NCBI GenBank assembly: GCA_017523925.1
Contig: JAFWVQ010000007.1
Span: 1-50,122 of the forward strand
DNA from: Clostridia bacterium
GTDB lineage: Bacteria; Bacillota; Clostridia; Christensenellales; CAG-138
DNA: 50,122 nt
Reading direction: 5' to 3'
Part shown: positions 23,993 to 32,904 of the stretch, piece by piece
Layout: each line of letters begins with the position of its first letter
How positions within the stretch are numbered: position 1 is the stretch's first letter
Position numbers and translations under genes: made by a program
Notes under the pieces: model-generated
The model's input: only the letters and a program-made list of their open reading frames with translations
What the model was told of the DNA's origin: nothing
Databases searched by the model: none

Positions 23993-26119
23993 TCAGATAA
24001 GACCAATTGCGTGTCTCAACACAAGCAATGCATCGAGCACGCTGATGCTTCCGTCTCCGTTGATATCCGCATACTGCGAGTTATCAAGCACAATAAGCCC
24101 CAAAGAATGCCGCATCAACAGCAATGCATCGGCTATCGTCACAAAACCATTACCATCCATATCACCCTTCTCCGCATACTGCGCCGTGACTATCAAATCG
24201 CTTGTGACATTGCTGAAGTCGATATCCCAGCCGCTGAAAACATACCAATCGTACTCCGGCGCTTCAGGCGCAGATGCGGCGCTTCCGTGCGCGACCGTTA
24301 CAACCGCCATAATCTCGCTGGTATGCCCATTTACAAATGTTACTGTATGGGTACTTGTTTGCCATACGGCATACAGCGTAATATCCGAATCTGCCGTGTA
24401 TATGCCCCCGGGCTGATACGCCGGAGATTGCGCCGAGCTTGTTGCAGCCCAGCCGCGGAAGATGTACCCCGACCTTGTGGGTATTGACTGCGACAGCGTC
24501 AAGTTCCCCTTATAGTATTTTATCTGGGAAGGTGGAGCGCCATAACCGCCGTTTGCGTTGTATGAAACAGTATATTCTGCGGGAACGAAGCGCCATGTTT
24601 GAGCCGGACTTCCGTTGTACGGATATGATGATACATTCCTTCCGTTCTCAGCGACCCCGCCATAAACATCAAGCGTCATGCCGCTGCATCTTGCCCGCAG
24701 AACATAGCCATTGCCGTTTGGCGTGATAGCCCATTGCTGGGCATTGCAGCCGTTCACACTTGTTACAACAATGTTATTATGATAAGTCGATAATCCGTTT
24801 GCAATATCAAGCGACTTTCCAGATGCAGCATGGATAATGGAATAATACCCGTTTTCCAGCTTTGTTATATCAAAAGAATTGTAGCGGCTATCTGCCATAT
24901 CATCCCAAAGCTGAACGTTTGCAGTACCCTCAAAGTTACCTGTGTTTCCTTCAACATCCAACTCCCAGCCATCCGCGATTCCGCTTAAAAGGATATAGCG
25001 TCCATTTTGAATCGGTTGGGATGGCTCAAAGGGGATAAAGAGCCATGATTGAGCATCGGTATCGTTATTCTGCCATTGCTGAACATTCGTTCCGTTTGCA
25101 GTACCGCCGCCACTGACATCAAGAGAAAAGCCGCTGCATTTTGCCTGAATTCGATAGCCGTTCTGTCCGTTTTTCGATATTGCCCATTTTGAACGGGCAT
25201 GATTCGTCCAAATTTGCACATTCGCGCCCTCGGCTCGGCTTGAATCCGTAACCTCAAGCGCCCTGTCCGTTCCCATTTGGGTAATGGTGTAAAAACCGTC
25301 ATTATAGGTAAGCTTCCATGCGTCAACATAAGTTGGATTTACGGCGTTCCATAGAGTAACATTCGTGCCGTTTGCTGCTGGATAATCTGCACCCATAATA
25401 TCCAGATAGCAGAATTCGGATAAATTGGTTGATCCTGCGTTTGCAATTATATAATTCCCGTCAGGAAGAACTCTTTCGTAACCGGAGGTCATTTCTGAAC
25501 CGAGTACCGCGGTGGTAATTGGCGGTCTATAACAGTATGTGGCATTCGCAAGTGGCGTATACCAAATATGTTTTGTGGTGTAAAGATGACCATTAAAGTT
25601 CGAGTCAACAACATAATGTCTGCCATCGCTACCCTTGCCGTAATAAACCATAACGTGACCGTTTGGATTAAATACTTCCACAATCAGATCGCCCATTCTG
25701 AAATTATCGGGGTTGCCGCCAACATTGACATTTTGCCAATTCGGAGGACAATGACCCACCCAGCCGTTGGCATTTCCGACGCCATAGATTCCGTTTTCAC
25801 CCCAAAAATCAACAAGATAATGGTTGCAGAACCAGGTGCATTGACCATTGTTATATTGATTCTGCATTGCCGCTTCGTTGTCCAGCCATGCTCTGACCTC
25901 GTCCATAGTTCTTGAATAAGTTCTTAAGCCAAACGAAGCATCTGCAGCGTCAGCATATGGCTCGGTATAAACCGACGAATCATTCTCTATGGTTGCTTTG
26001 ACAGTTGCAGTTTCGCCGTCTTCAGTTGAAACAGCCCAAACCGTCCCAACGAGCAGGCTTGTCATCGCCATCACAAGCGCGAGGGCGAAGGAGATAAGGG
26101 AAACGAGTTTCTTTTTCAT
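23993..26119 (-). CDS. secreted CHAP peptidase with two ricin-type lectin domains, InlB repeats and a dockerin
   Basis: 708 residues, exported (signal peptide ending near LLVGTVWA). Domains in order: CHAP cysteine peptidase/amidase (residues ~85-200, with NNGQCTWFCNHYL and NGHVMVYYG supplying the Cys and His); two ricin-type beta-trefoil lectins (~225-365 and ~370-510, with repeated QxW-like NVQIW, NVQQW and AQQW); InlB/Listeria-Bacteroides repeats (YNANGGYGAPPSQI, then SGYIFRGWAATS); and a type I dockerin with both calcium loops, DMDGNGFVTIADALLLMRH and ADINGDGSISVLDALLVLRH. It likely cleaves peptidoglycan or peptides while bound to glycans and to a cohesin scaffold elsewhere. ATG 26119 follows CAGGAGG. 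The gene is more AT-rich than its neighbours. Confidence 0.88.
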   Translation of the reverse strand: MKKKLVSLISFALALVMAMTSLLVGTVWAVSTEDGETATVKATIENDSSVYTEPYADAADASFGLRTYSRTMDEVRAWLDNEAAMQNQYNNGQCTWFCNHYLVDFWGENGIYGVGNANGWVGHCPPNWQNVNVGGNPDNFRMGDLIVEVFNPNGHVMVYYGKGSDGRHYVVDSNFNGHLYTTKHIWYTPLANATYCYRPPITTAVLGSEMTSGYERVLPDGNYIIANAGSTNLSEFCYLDIMGADYPAANGTNVTLWNAVNPTYVDAWKLTYNDGFYTITQMGTDRALEVTDSSRAEGANVQIWTNHARSKWAISKNGQNGYRIQAKCSGFSLDVSGGGTANGTNVQQWQNNDTDAQSWLFIPFEPSQPIQNGRYILLSGIADGWELDVEGNTGNFEGTANVQLWDDMADSRYNSFDITKLENGYYSIIHAASGKSLDIANGLSTYHNNIVVTSVNGCNAQQWAITPNGNGYVLRARCSGMTLDVYGGVAENGRNVSSYPYNGSPAQTWRFVPAEYTVSYNANGGYGAPPSQIKYYKGNLTLSQSIPTRSGYIFRGWAATSSAQSPAYQPGGIYTADSDITLYAVWQTSTHTVTFVNGHTSEIMAVVTVAHGSAASAPEAPEYDWYVFSGWDIDFSNVTSDLIVTAQYAEKGDMDGNGFVTIADALLLMRHSLGLIVLDNSQYADINGDGSISVLDALLVLRHAIGLI

Positions 26120-26404
26120 AGTTTGACCTCCTGAAAAAATATTTTTTTGCACATTCGACCATAGGGACTCATGTGCGCTTGCGCAAAGATTAACTGCGGA
26201 GCGATCGTTTTTTCGCATGAAGATTTAATAAAGACGAAAATATGCTCCTGGTGTATTGAAACGGCAATTCTGTTAAAAACTTAACAAAAGACCGATGGAT
26301 TCAGAAGTTAGATGATCCACTAATTCGATTATAGTCAATAAATTAGGCATAGTCAAGCTTTTGAGTATGATATATTATTCAAAAACAGTGGAAAGGGGCT
26401 TAAA
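26120..26404. other. AT-rich divergent region, dockerin gene / HTH gene
   Basis: No gene. The dockerin leader can form GCACAT...ATGTGC (about 26152-26180 on the minus strand) and GCGCAAGCGC just upstream of it. AT content is high throughout, and I could not pick one promoter with confidence. Confidence 0.4.
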
Positions 26405-26608
26405 ATGATAACTTATCGTCCTTTTTGGGAAACGCTGCTTAAAAAGAACATGACTACCTATGAATTGATCTATAAGCAGGGCATCCCCACAAACACCATA
26501 CACCGCATGAAGCACGGCGAGGCGATAACCACGAAAACGATAGACGAGCTTTGCTCAATACTCGGTTGCGAGGTTTCTGAAGTGATAGAGTATAAAAAAG
26601 ATGAATAG
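26405..26608 (+). CDS. small XRE/Cro-type helix-turn-helix regulator
   Basis: 67 residues, essentially one Cro/CI-type DNA-binding domain: FWETLLKKNMTTYELIYKQG (helices 1-2), IPTNTIHRMKHGEAIT (recognition helix region), TKTIDELCSILGCEVSEVIE (helices 4-5). Such minimal proteins are common in Clostridia as free regulators or as antitoxin-like repressors. GAAAGGGG precedes the ATG by 7 nt. It faces away from the dockerin gene across a 285-nt AT-rich region, so it may control that gene or itself; no operator palindrome stood out. Confidence 0.82.
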   Translation: MITYRPFWETLLKKNMTTYELIYKQGIPTNTIHRMKHGEAITTKTIDELCSILGCEVSEVIEYKKDE

Positions 26609-26635
26609 AAAAATAAATAGTTGAGGATAAGGCAT

Positions 26636-26666
26636 AAAAGCCGCCGCCCCTAATCGGAGCGGCGGC
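26636..26666 (-). terminator. terminator of the aconitase-family gene
   Basis: Minus-strand stem GCCGCCGC / GCGGCGGC (26659-26666, 26640-26647), then TTTT. Confidence 0.75.
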
Positions 26667-26716
26667 CGAGCTTTCATAAAGCTTCTAATGAAGCATTATC
26701 GGCGGTTAGGCGGACA

Positions 26717-28963
26717 TTAGTCCTCCATATGCGCCTTATAGTAATTCATAAGGTTACCCTCAAGGAGGATCTCCTTCTCGTCCTGAGTGAGGCCCTTGAT
26801 GTAGAGGGTGATATCCTTAACGCCAGCTTTGGTGATGACCTTCGCGGGGATCTCCTCGATGCCCTTTTCGACCGCCTCGCGGATGCCGGGAACGAATACG
26901 AAATCGCCGCAGTCATAATTGAACTCGGTGCCCTCCGCGATGGTGAAGGGAAGGATGCCCCAGTTGATGCAGTTGGAGCGATAGCGCTTGGTGGCGTACT
27001 CGTAGCAAATGTTTGCAAAGCCGCCGAGAACGCGCTGGCAGCTCGCTGCCTGCTCGCGTGCGGAGCCGTCGCCGGGCTTGTTTGCAAATACGCAGGAGCC
27101 GAAGCCGGTGGTGTTGATAAGCTCATCGGCGTTGCCGACCTGCTTCAGGGCTTCCATGATGCGCTCGGGCTTCTTGCCCGCGCGGCGCTCGAAGTCCATA
27201 GCCATGACCTGCTTAGAGCGGCCGACGTACTCGGGCACGCGGCGGGAGAGCGCGAACTCCGCAAGGCGGAGGGGGTTGCTGCGGTAGCTGGAGGTTTCGC
27301 CGGAGGGGATGAGCTCGTCCGTGGTGGTTACGGGATCGTGGATGACCGCATCCAGCTCGAAGAGCGCGTTTTCGGTGAGGGGGAACATCTCGGGCCAATC
27401 GGTGATGTTGGGACCAAGCTTGAGCTCAACGGAGGGATCGGGCTTGCCGAAGCCGTTGTAAACGCGCCTGTCGTAAACGCTCTTATCGAAATGATACTCC
27501 ACATGGGTATCGTCGTAGTCGATATCGGTCGCAGCGGTGATAACGCCGTGGTTGCGCGCGGTCGCCGCGATGGAACGGGAGTCCATAAGGCATACGAAGC
27601 TGATCTGACCTTCGCCGGGCTTACTGCCTTCGCGGTTCGGGAAGTTGCGGGTGGTGTGGCGGAGGGAGAGGCCGTTGTTCGCGGGAACGTCGCCTGCGCC
27701 GAAGCACGGACCGCAGAAGCTCTGCTTGATGATGGCGCCGCTCTCGAGGAGCTTTTCGGTTGCGCCGATGCGGGTCAGCTCAAGGCTGGTGGGAACGCTG
27801 GTGGGATATACGGAGAGGCCGAAATAGCCGTCGCCGACGTCGTGGCCGTCCATGATATTGGCGGCTTCAACGATGTTGTCGAACAGACCGCCGGAGCAGC
27901 CCGCGATAACGCCCTGATCCGCGATGACCTTTCCGTCGACGATCTTATCGAGCAGATTTACGTGAACCTTTTTGAACTTCGCCTCGGCCTCGGCCTGAAC
28001 GCCCTTGAGGATCTCCTCGGCATTGGCGACGAACTCCTTGATGGTGTACGCATTGGAGGGATGGAACGGAAGCGCGATCATGCTCTCGACCTTGTCCAGC
28101 TCGATGGTGATCATGCTGTCGTAGTATGCAACGCCCTTGGGAGCAAGCTTCTTGTAGCCCTCGGGACGGCCGTAGGTCTTGTAGTAGTTTTCGATCTCCG
28201 CATCGGTCTCCCAGATGGAGCTGAGGCATGTGGTCTCGGTGGTCATAACGTCGATGCCGTTGCGGAAGTCCGCAGGAAGTTCGGCAACGCCGGGGCCGAC
28301 GAACTCGAGGACCTTGTTCTTAACAAAGCCGCTCTCGAAGGTGGCCTTAACGAGCGCGATCGCAACATCGTGCGGGCCGACGCCGTGACGGGGCTTGCCG
28401 GTGAGGTAAACGAGCACGACTTCGGGCGCGTTTACGTCGTAGGTATTCTTGAGGAGCTGCTTAACTAGCTCGGGGCCGCCTTCGCCAACGCCCATGGTGC
28501 CGAGCGCGCCGTAGCGGGTATGGCTGTCCGATCCGAGGATCATATTGCCGCACATGGTCATCGCTTCGCGGGCATAGCTGTGGATAACGCTCTGGTTTAC
28601 GGGAACGTAGATTCCGCCATACTTCTTCGCAGCGGAAAGACCGAACACATGGTCGTCCTCATTGATGGTGCCGCCGACGGCGCAGAGGCTGTTGTGGCAG
28701 TTGGTCATCGCATAGGGGATCGGGAACTGCTTGAGACCGGAGGCTCTCGCGGTCTGGATGATTCCGACATAGGTGATATCGTGGCTCATCAGGCAGTCGA
28801 AGCGGATGCGCATCTTCTTCGGATCGTCCGAAACGTCGTGTGCGCGCATGATCTGATAGGCGATGGTGTTTTCACGGCCCTGCTCGGGGGTGATCCCGGC
28901 AACGGCGTCGAAGGTGGGCTTGCCATCTACGAGGTAGACGCCCTTGGAATGAAGCTGGATCAT
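26717..28963 (-). CDS. aconitase-family hydratase (YbhJ-like)
   Basis: 748 residues, about the size of E. coli YbhJ and of mitochondrial-type aconitases; the family isomerises citrate/isocitrate or hydrates related acids with a [4Fe-4S] cluster. Visible cluster ligands are Cys in IAGCSGGLFDN and the pair in SFCGPCFGAG. Substrate-binding stretches include GSDSHTRYGALGTMGVGEGG and the C-terminal swivel-domain region AMDFERRAGKKPERIMEAL. No other TCA or leucine-pathway gene is adjacent, so the substrate is uncertain. AAAGGAG precedes ATG 28963; a promoter is at 29025-29053. A 579-codon opening on the other strand inside this gene is a composition artefact. Confidence 0.88.
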   Translation of the reverse strand: MIQLHSKGVYLVDGKPTFDAVAGITPEQGRENTIAYQIMRAHDVSDDPKKMRIRFDCLMSHDITYVGIIQTARASGLKQFPIPYAMTNCHNSLCAVGGTINEDDHVFGLSAAKKYGGIYVPVNQSVIHSYAREAMTMCGNMILGSDSHTRYGALGTMGVGEGGPELVKQLLKNTYDVNAPEVVLVYLTGKPRHGVGPHDVAIALVKATFESGFVKNKVLEFVGPGVAELPADFRNGIDVMTTETTCLSSIWETDAEIENYYKTYGRPEGYKKLAPKGVAYYDSMITIELDKVESMIALPFHPSNAYTIKEFVANAEEILKGVQAEAEAKFKKVHVNLLDKIVDGKVIADQGVIAGCSGGLFDNIVEAANIMDGHDVGDGYFGLSVYPTSVPTSLELTRIGATEKLLESGAIIKQSFCGPCFGAGDVPANNGLSLRHTTRNFPNREGSKPGEGQISFVCLMDSRSIAATARNHGVITAATDIDYDDTHVEYHFDKSVYDRRVYNGFGKPDPSVELKLGPNITDWPEMFPLTENALFELDAVIHDPVTTTDELIPSGETSSYRSNPLRLAEFALSRRVPEYVGRSKQVMAMDFERRAGKKPERIMEALKQVGNADELINTTGFGSCVFANKPGDGSAREQAASCQRVLGGFANICYEYATKRYRSNCINWGILPFTIAEGTEFNYDCGDFVFVPGIREAVEKGIEEIPAKVITKAGVKDITLYIKGLTQDEKEILLEGNLMNYYKAHMED

Positions 28964-29024
28964 GTTTTAACTCCTTTAATGCGTTTTAAGCGGTAGTTGG
29001 GGGCGGTTAGCCCCGCTTCCAAAT

Positions 29025-29053
29025 ATACTACACCACCGCGCCGCCTTTTTCAA
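29025..29053 (-). promoter_or_regulatory. promoter of the aconitase-family gene
   Basis: Minus-strand TTGAAA (29048-29053), 17-bp spacer, TAGTAT (29025-29030). Confidence 0.65.
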
Positions 29054-29137
29054 GCGAATTTTGGCAAAAATGTGCATATATAATGTTTTATATCGAATAC
29101 TGCTTCGGCTTTTGCCTATTAAACGACGCTATAACAT

Positions 29138-29175
29138 AAACCGCGCCTCGGGAGGGTCCCCATAGCGCGGTTTTT
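29138..29175 (-). terminator. terminator at the end of the serpin operon
   Basis: AAACCGCGC / GCGCGGTTT (29138-29146, 29165-29173) with an 18-nt loop; A/T runs on both sides. Confidence 0.65.
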
Positions 29176-29193
29176 GCGTATTAAGTTTGCCCG

Positions 29194-30513
29194 TCAGGAA
29201 GGATCGGTAAGCGCGCCGATGAACAGCGGCAGGCGGGTCTGCATGTCGATTATCGCGAACATGAACGGGCGGTCAAGGGTTATGCGCACGGGCGCTTCGG
29301 CGGCGCTTTGGGGCGCGGGCATAACGCTCGTTACTGCGCCCGCCCTGGTGCCCTGTTCGCCGACCTCGATATAGGTCTTATGCAGCACGTTGGCGATAGC
29401 GATATTTCCGTAAACGCTCTCGCCGAGACCGGAGAAGTCGGCAAGCTTTGCGTCAAAAGCGGTCTGCATGCCCATCGCCTTGAGCGCATCGACAAGCGAA
29501 ACCTCGTACTCGAAGGAGAATTTCGGCATCTTCGCATAGACCGCGCGCTCCCGCGCGTTATCGATGATATGCAGCAGGTTTTCGCCGTTCAAGCCGTCGA
29601 TGAAGTCATAGATATCCACTCCCTCGTTCGGAAGCAGCGCCATAAACGCGAATCTTCCGCCCTTGTAGGGCTTGATAAAGCCCTCCGCATCCGAAAATTG
29701 GATGTATGATTTTTCCTCGGAGAACATGAACTTGACGTTTCGCTTCCGGCCTCCATAAGCGGTGAATTCGCCCTTGCTGATCTGATCCTCCTTGGTGTAT
29801 TTCGTCCTCCACTCCGCATCGAAGGTCAGCGCGTTTATGATCTGCATAACTGCGAGCGGATCAAGCTCCTCTATTATGCCGTCGATCATGCCGTCCGTTT
29901 TTTCGTTCACCCAGTTGTTTATCTCGTTTACCGTAGCTTTATTGAACGGAGCGGCGTAGATATCCGCGCCGAAGATGTCGGCGTTCGTCTGCAGGAATTC
30001 CTTGTTGGGAGTGAAGGCCTGCGGCGCATCCGGGTTTGCCTTGCGCGCAACCGCGTTTTCCCTAAACCAGATAGAATTTGCGATCTCGATCTTTGCGGAC
30101 TCATCGTTCACGATCTGTTCGAGATACGCCGCGAGATAGGCGTTCAGCTCCTCGCCCTCCAATCCGCGAGAAAGGGTTTTTCGCATTTCGGAGAGAGTTT
30201 CGCCCCTTGCACCGTTTGCGGTCATTGCAAGCGCGGTCAGCACCGATACAGGCGAAACGAGCGAGTTTTCGCCCTTTTTAAGCCCGTTTTTGAAGATATC
30301 GATCATGAATGCCGCATGGGTCCTCGTAAAGGTCTCATCGGGCTGCTTGATCTCGACCTCGTCCTTTGCTCTCGGCGCGGCGCTCAGCTTTCGAAAGCTG
30401 GCGGTCGGGTTTTTCGCTCCGCCATTGCAGCCGAAAGCGGCAAGCATAAGCGCGCAGAGAAGAAGCGCGACCATTCTCTTTACGCGGTTGATAATTGCGT
30501 TTTTCTTATTCAT
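29194..30513 (-). CDS. serpin-family protease inhibitor, lipoprotein (serpin 1)
   Basis: 439 residues: a basic start, hydrophobic segment and Cys (LMLAAFGC, an atypical lipobox), then a complete serpin fold. Family marks: LVSPVSVLTALAMTANGARG near residue 75, IANSIWF, INNWVNEKTDGMI, LPNEGVDIYDFI, MPKFSFEYEVSL, the breach/hinge VLHKTYIEVGEQGTRAGAV, and the end DRPFMFAIID...PLFIGALTDPS. The hinge has small residues, as in inhibitory serpins; by counting 17 residues from the hinge Glu, P1 would fall near Gln in PAPQS (inference). The start is ATG 30513 with AAAGGACGGG upstream. It is a close paralogue of the gene at 30643 and probably co-transcribed with it. Confidence 0.92.
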   Translation of the reverse strand: MNKKNAIINRVKRMVALLLCALMLAAFGCNGGAKNPTASFRKLSAAPRAKDEVEIKQPDETFTRTHAAFMIDIFKNGLKKGENSLVSPVSVLTALAMTANGARGETLSEMRKTLSRGLEGEELNAYLAAYLEQIVNDESAKIEIANSIWFRENAVARKANPDAPQAFTPNKEFLQTNADIFGADIYAAPFNKATVNEINNWVNEKTDGMIDGIIEELDPLAVMQIINALTFDAEWRTKYTKEDQISKGEFTAYGGRKRNVKFMFSEEKSYIQFSDAEGFIKPYKGGRFAFMALLPNEGVDIYDFIDGLNGENLLHIIDNARERAVYAKMPKFSFEYEVSLVDALKAMGMQTAFDAKLADFSGLGESVYGNIAIANVLHKTYIEVGEQGTRAGAVTSVMPAPQSAAEAPVRITLDRPFMFAIIDMQTRLPLFIGALTDPS

Positions 30514-30589
30514 TTTGACCCGTCCTTTCTTAAGCTTGATATTTTGTTCCAATATGGTTTTCACCGAATACGATCGGTTAAAATCTTAC

Positions 30590-30640
30590 GAAATTCCTTT
30601 GGAATTTCAACCACAACTATTCACTATTCATTATTCACTA
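30590..30640 (-). repeat. dispersed intergenic repeat, copy 1
   Basis: On the minus strand this reads TAGTGAATAATGAATAGTG, then AATAGTTGTGGTT and the hairpin GAAATTCC-AAA-GGAATTTC. The same element in plus orientation follows upp (36101-36165). It lies just after the stop of serpin 2. Confidence 0.85.
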
Positions 30641-30642
30641 AC

Positions 30643-31992
30643 TCAATCAATATCCGTCAGCGCGCCGATAAACAGCGGGATATTCGTTTCGGTGTCGATT
30701 ATCATGAAAACGAACGGGCGGTCGAGGGTAACGGTTTTGATCCTGTCCTCTCCCGGGAATGCCGCGCCATCGTTCATCTCAACGAGCGTTGCTGCGCCCG
30801 CCTTGGTGCCCTGCTCGCCGACCTCGATATGGGTTTTATGGATCACGCGGCTTATGACCACGTCTCCCTTTTTGCAGTCGAACATTTCCGTAAATTCGGC
30901 GCTTTCGGGATCGAACGCGCCTGCCATGCCCATGGCCGAGAGCGCATCGTTCAAGCCCGCGCTGAAATCAAAGTCGAACTTTGGAAGGGCGGCGTTCACG
31001 ATATAGCCCGCGCCTGCGTTTTTAAGGGTGTTTGCAAGCTTTTCGCCGTTCAGACCCGCTATGTAATCATCGATATCCACGCCCTCATTCGGAAGCAGCG
31101 CGGCGAAGGCGTAGGAGCCGAGATAGGGCTTGATAAAGCCTGTGGCAAGCTCATCCTCAAGGTAGGTATGCTCCGTGGAGCGCATAAGCTCCGCCTTCCG
31201 CTTTTCGCCGCCGTATGCGGTGAACTCGCCCTCGGTCACATTGACGTCGAAATACTTTTTGACCCACTCCGCCTCAAAAAGCAGGGTGTTCACAAGATAC
31301 ATCACGGCATCGGGGCTCATTTCATCGAGTATCTTCTCGATCATGCCGTCCGTGCCTTCCTTGACCCATGCGTTTATCGCATCGAGCGTGGCTTCATTGA
31401 AATCGGCACGGAAGATATCCGCTTTATAATAATCTGCGTTTTTCTGAAGGAAATCCTCGCGCACTGCAAACCGCGAGTCATTCTTCGTCCAGATCGAATT
31501 TGCGGCAAGAAGCTTTGCCCACTCGTACGAATTCAGGCGATCCATATAGGAATGGAGATACTCGTTCAGCTCGTCTATCGTCAATCCGCCGAGCGCCTTT
31601 TCCATGCCGGAAAGGGTCTCCCCCTCCGCGCCGTTCGCGGTCATCGCAAGCGCAAGCATAACGGAGAGCGGCGACACGAGCGAGTTTTCGCCCTTTTTGA
31701 GTGCGCTTTTGAAAAGGTTTACCGCAAAATCGGTCTGTGCGTTGATAAAGGCATCGTCCGCGGGTTTTCCCGCAACGCTGTTCGCCTTAACTCCTGCGGA
31801 AAGGTTCACCACTTCCCCTCCCTCGCTCTTGGGCGCGGTCGAAACGGGCGCATCGGTATCGGTTTTCCCCTGCTGCCCGGACTGCTTCGGAGTGCAGGCG
31901 GGCGCAAGTGCCGCCATCGCAAGTATCAGCGCCATAAGCAGAGCGGCAGTTTTCTTTGCGCGGGTTTTGACGGTTCCGATTCGTTTATTCAT
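30643..31992 (-). CDS. serpin-family protease inhibitor, lipoprotein (serpin 2)
   Basis: 449 residues: export signal ending in ALAPAC (lipobox-like), a ~45-residue Gly/Ser/Thr/Lys linker, then the serpin fold (LVSPLSVMLALAMTANGAEG, AANSIWTKND, INAWVKEGTDGMIEKIL, LPNEGVDIDDYI, VIHKTHIEVGEQGTKAGAA, DRPFVFMIIDTETNIPLFIG). The reactive loop is longer and acidic (VEMNDGAAFPGED), unlike the Pro/Ala loop of serpin 1, so the two probably trap different proteases. It lies 45 nt after the probable anti-sigma gene, with AAAGGTAAGG before ATG 31992 and no terminator between, so it belongs to the sigma-factor operon. Confidence 0.92.
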   Translation of the reverse strand: MNKRIGTVKTRAKKTAALLMALILAMAALAPACTPKQSGQQGKTDTDAPVSTAPKSEGGEVVNLSAGVKANSVAGKPADDAFINAQTDFAVNLFKSALKKGENSLVSPLSVMLALAMTANGAEGETLSGMEKALGGLTIDELNEYLHSYMDRLNSYEWAKLLAANSIWTKNDSRFAVREDFLQKNADYYKADIFRADFNEATLDAINAWVKEGTDGMIEKILDEMSPDAVMYLVNTLLFEAEWVKKYFDVNVTEGEFTAYGGEKRKAELMRSTEHTYLEDELATGFIKPYLGSYAFAALLPNEGVDIDDYIAGLNGEKLANTLKNAGAGYIVNAALPKFDFDFSAGLNDALSAMGMAGAFDPESAEFTEMFDCKKGDVVISRVIHKTHIEVGEQGTKAGAATLVEMNDGAAFPGEDRIKTVTLDRPFVFMIIDTETNIPLFIGALTDID

Positions 31993-32037
31993 TTTGCTTA
32001 CCTTACCTTTCTTTTTATATTTTAAGTTGGGGTTTCA

Positions 32038-32892
32038 TTACGGATTCGAATAGTTTTCGCACAGTCCGGCAACCAGCGCATCAAACGCCTCCGCGCTCGC
32101 CGCATCCGGTTTCAGCAGAATACCCGGGGTGAATCCGAAGCTGCCGTCCATAAACCTGATTATATCGAACTGAAGACCGTCCTTGAAGAGCCGCACCTTG
32201 TACTCTATCGCCCGAGGGTGCTCCGGATCGATCGTGTCGATCACCTCGAAGAACTTCGCCGAGTCGTGCAGCTCAAGGAAGAACGAAAACAGAGCCTTCG
32301 CATCGACGCCGCTGCCGATCTCATGCGTTTTGGTCTCGCCGTTTTCCGAAACAACGATCATTGCCCACTGCGGCTCGATCTCGTTTCGCGGAAAGCTTCT
32401 CCAAGCGCTGTCCCATACTCCCGTTTCGTCATACCAATAGAACATACCGCTTTCCGGATAGTAGTATCCGTCCGCAGCGATCACCCCATCGCCGCCCGAT
32501 CCGCCGTTTGACGGTTCACCGGGGAATGTGGTCGGCTCGCTGTTTGCGGGTGCGCCGGGAAAGGCGGTCGGCTCGCTGTTTGCGGGCATGCCGTCCACCG
32601 ATGCGCCGTCATCGTCCCTCGGGGGCTTGAAGTTATCCATGCCGTTCTGCGCCGCGTCGTCCGTGGGCTGTTCCGCGCTATTATTGCTGCCGCTGTACGC
32701 CGCAGTCATTGGCATCGGGCTGCCGTTCTTCGCGCTCAGCGCACCGCTTATCACGGGAACCGCCGCAAGCATCAGCACGAGCGCCGCGCCCGCGCCTATC
32801 GCGAGGCTCTTAACTCGCGATCTCCTTCTTTTTTCAAACTCCGCGCTCCTTATTTGGAGCTCGGTCTTGACCTCGTCAATGCTTCTTCTCAT
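32038..32892 (-). CDS. single-pass membrane protein, probable anti-sigma factor
   Basis: 284 residues. A charged cytoplasmic segment (~27 residues, MRRSIDEVKTELQIRSAEFE) precedes one helix (SLAIGAGAALVLMLAAVPVI) and a large outside part. The outside part has a Pro/Asp-rich stretch with a perfect 12-residue tandem repeat (PANSEPTxFPGx), then a folded domain ending VAGLCENYSNP. It starts 12 nt after the ECF sigma gene, with GGAGCG overlapping the sigma stop, the classic place for an anti-sigma factor. The zinc HxxxCxxC motif of ZAS anti-sigmas is absent, so the call rests on position and topology. Confidence 0.65.
   Translation of the reverse strand: MRRSIDEVKTELQIRSAEFEKRRRSRVKSLAIGAGAALVLMLAAVPVISGALSAKNGSPMPMTAAYSGSNNSAEQPTDDAAQNGMDNFKPPRDDDGASVDGMPANSEPTAFPGAPANSEPTTFPGEPSNGGSGGDGVIAADGYYYPESGMFYWYDETGVWDSAWRSFPRNEIEPQWAMIVVSENGETKTHEIGSGVDAKALFSFFLELHDSAKFFEVIDTIDPEHPRAIEYKVRLFKDGLQFDIIRFMDGSFGFTPGILLKPDAASAEAFDALVAGLCENYSNP
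32520..32590 (-). repeat. 36-bp in-frame tandem repeat in the anti-sigma-like gene
   Basis: GTCGGCTCGCTGTTTGCGGG occurs at 32531 and again at 32567, exactly 36 bp apart, encoding PANSEPTAFPGA and PANSEPTTFPGE. Confidence 0.8.
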
Positions 32893-32904
32893 TTTGATCG
32901 CTCC

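Noticed and set aside
26729..28468. A 579-codon open frame on the plus strand inside the aconitase-family gene
   Set aside because: Antisense to a clearly conserved gene; the composition (Val/Ala/Gly/Asp-rich) is what GC-rich codon bias produces on the reverse strand.
30316..32025. A 569-codon plus-strand frame across both serpins
   Set aside because: Spans two recognised genes and an intergenic repeat on the other strand; no ribosome site and no recognisable domain.
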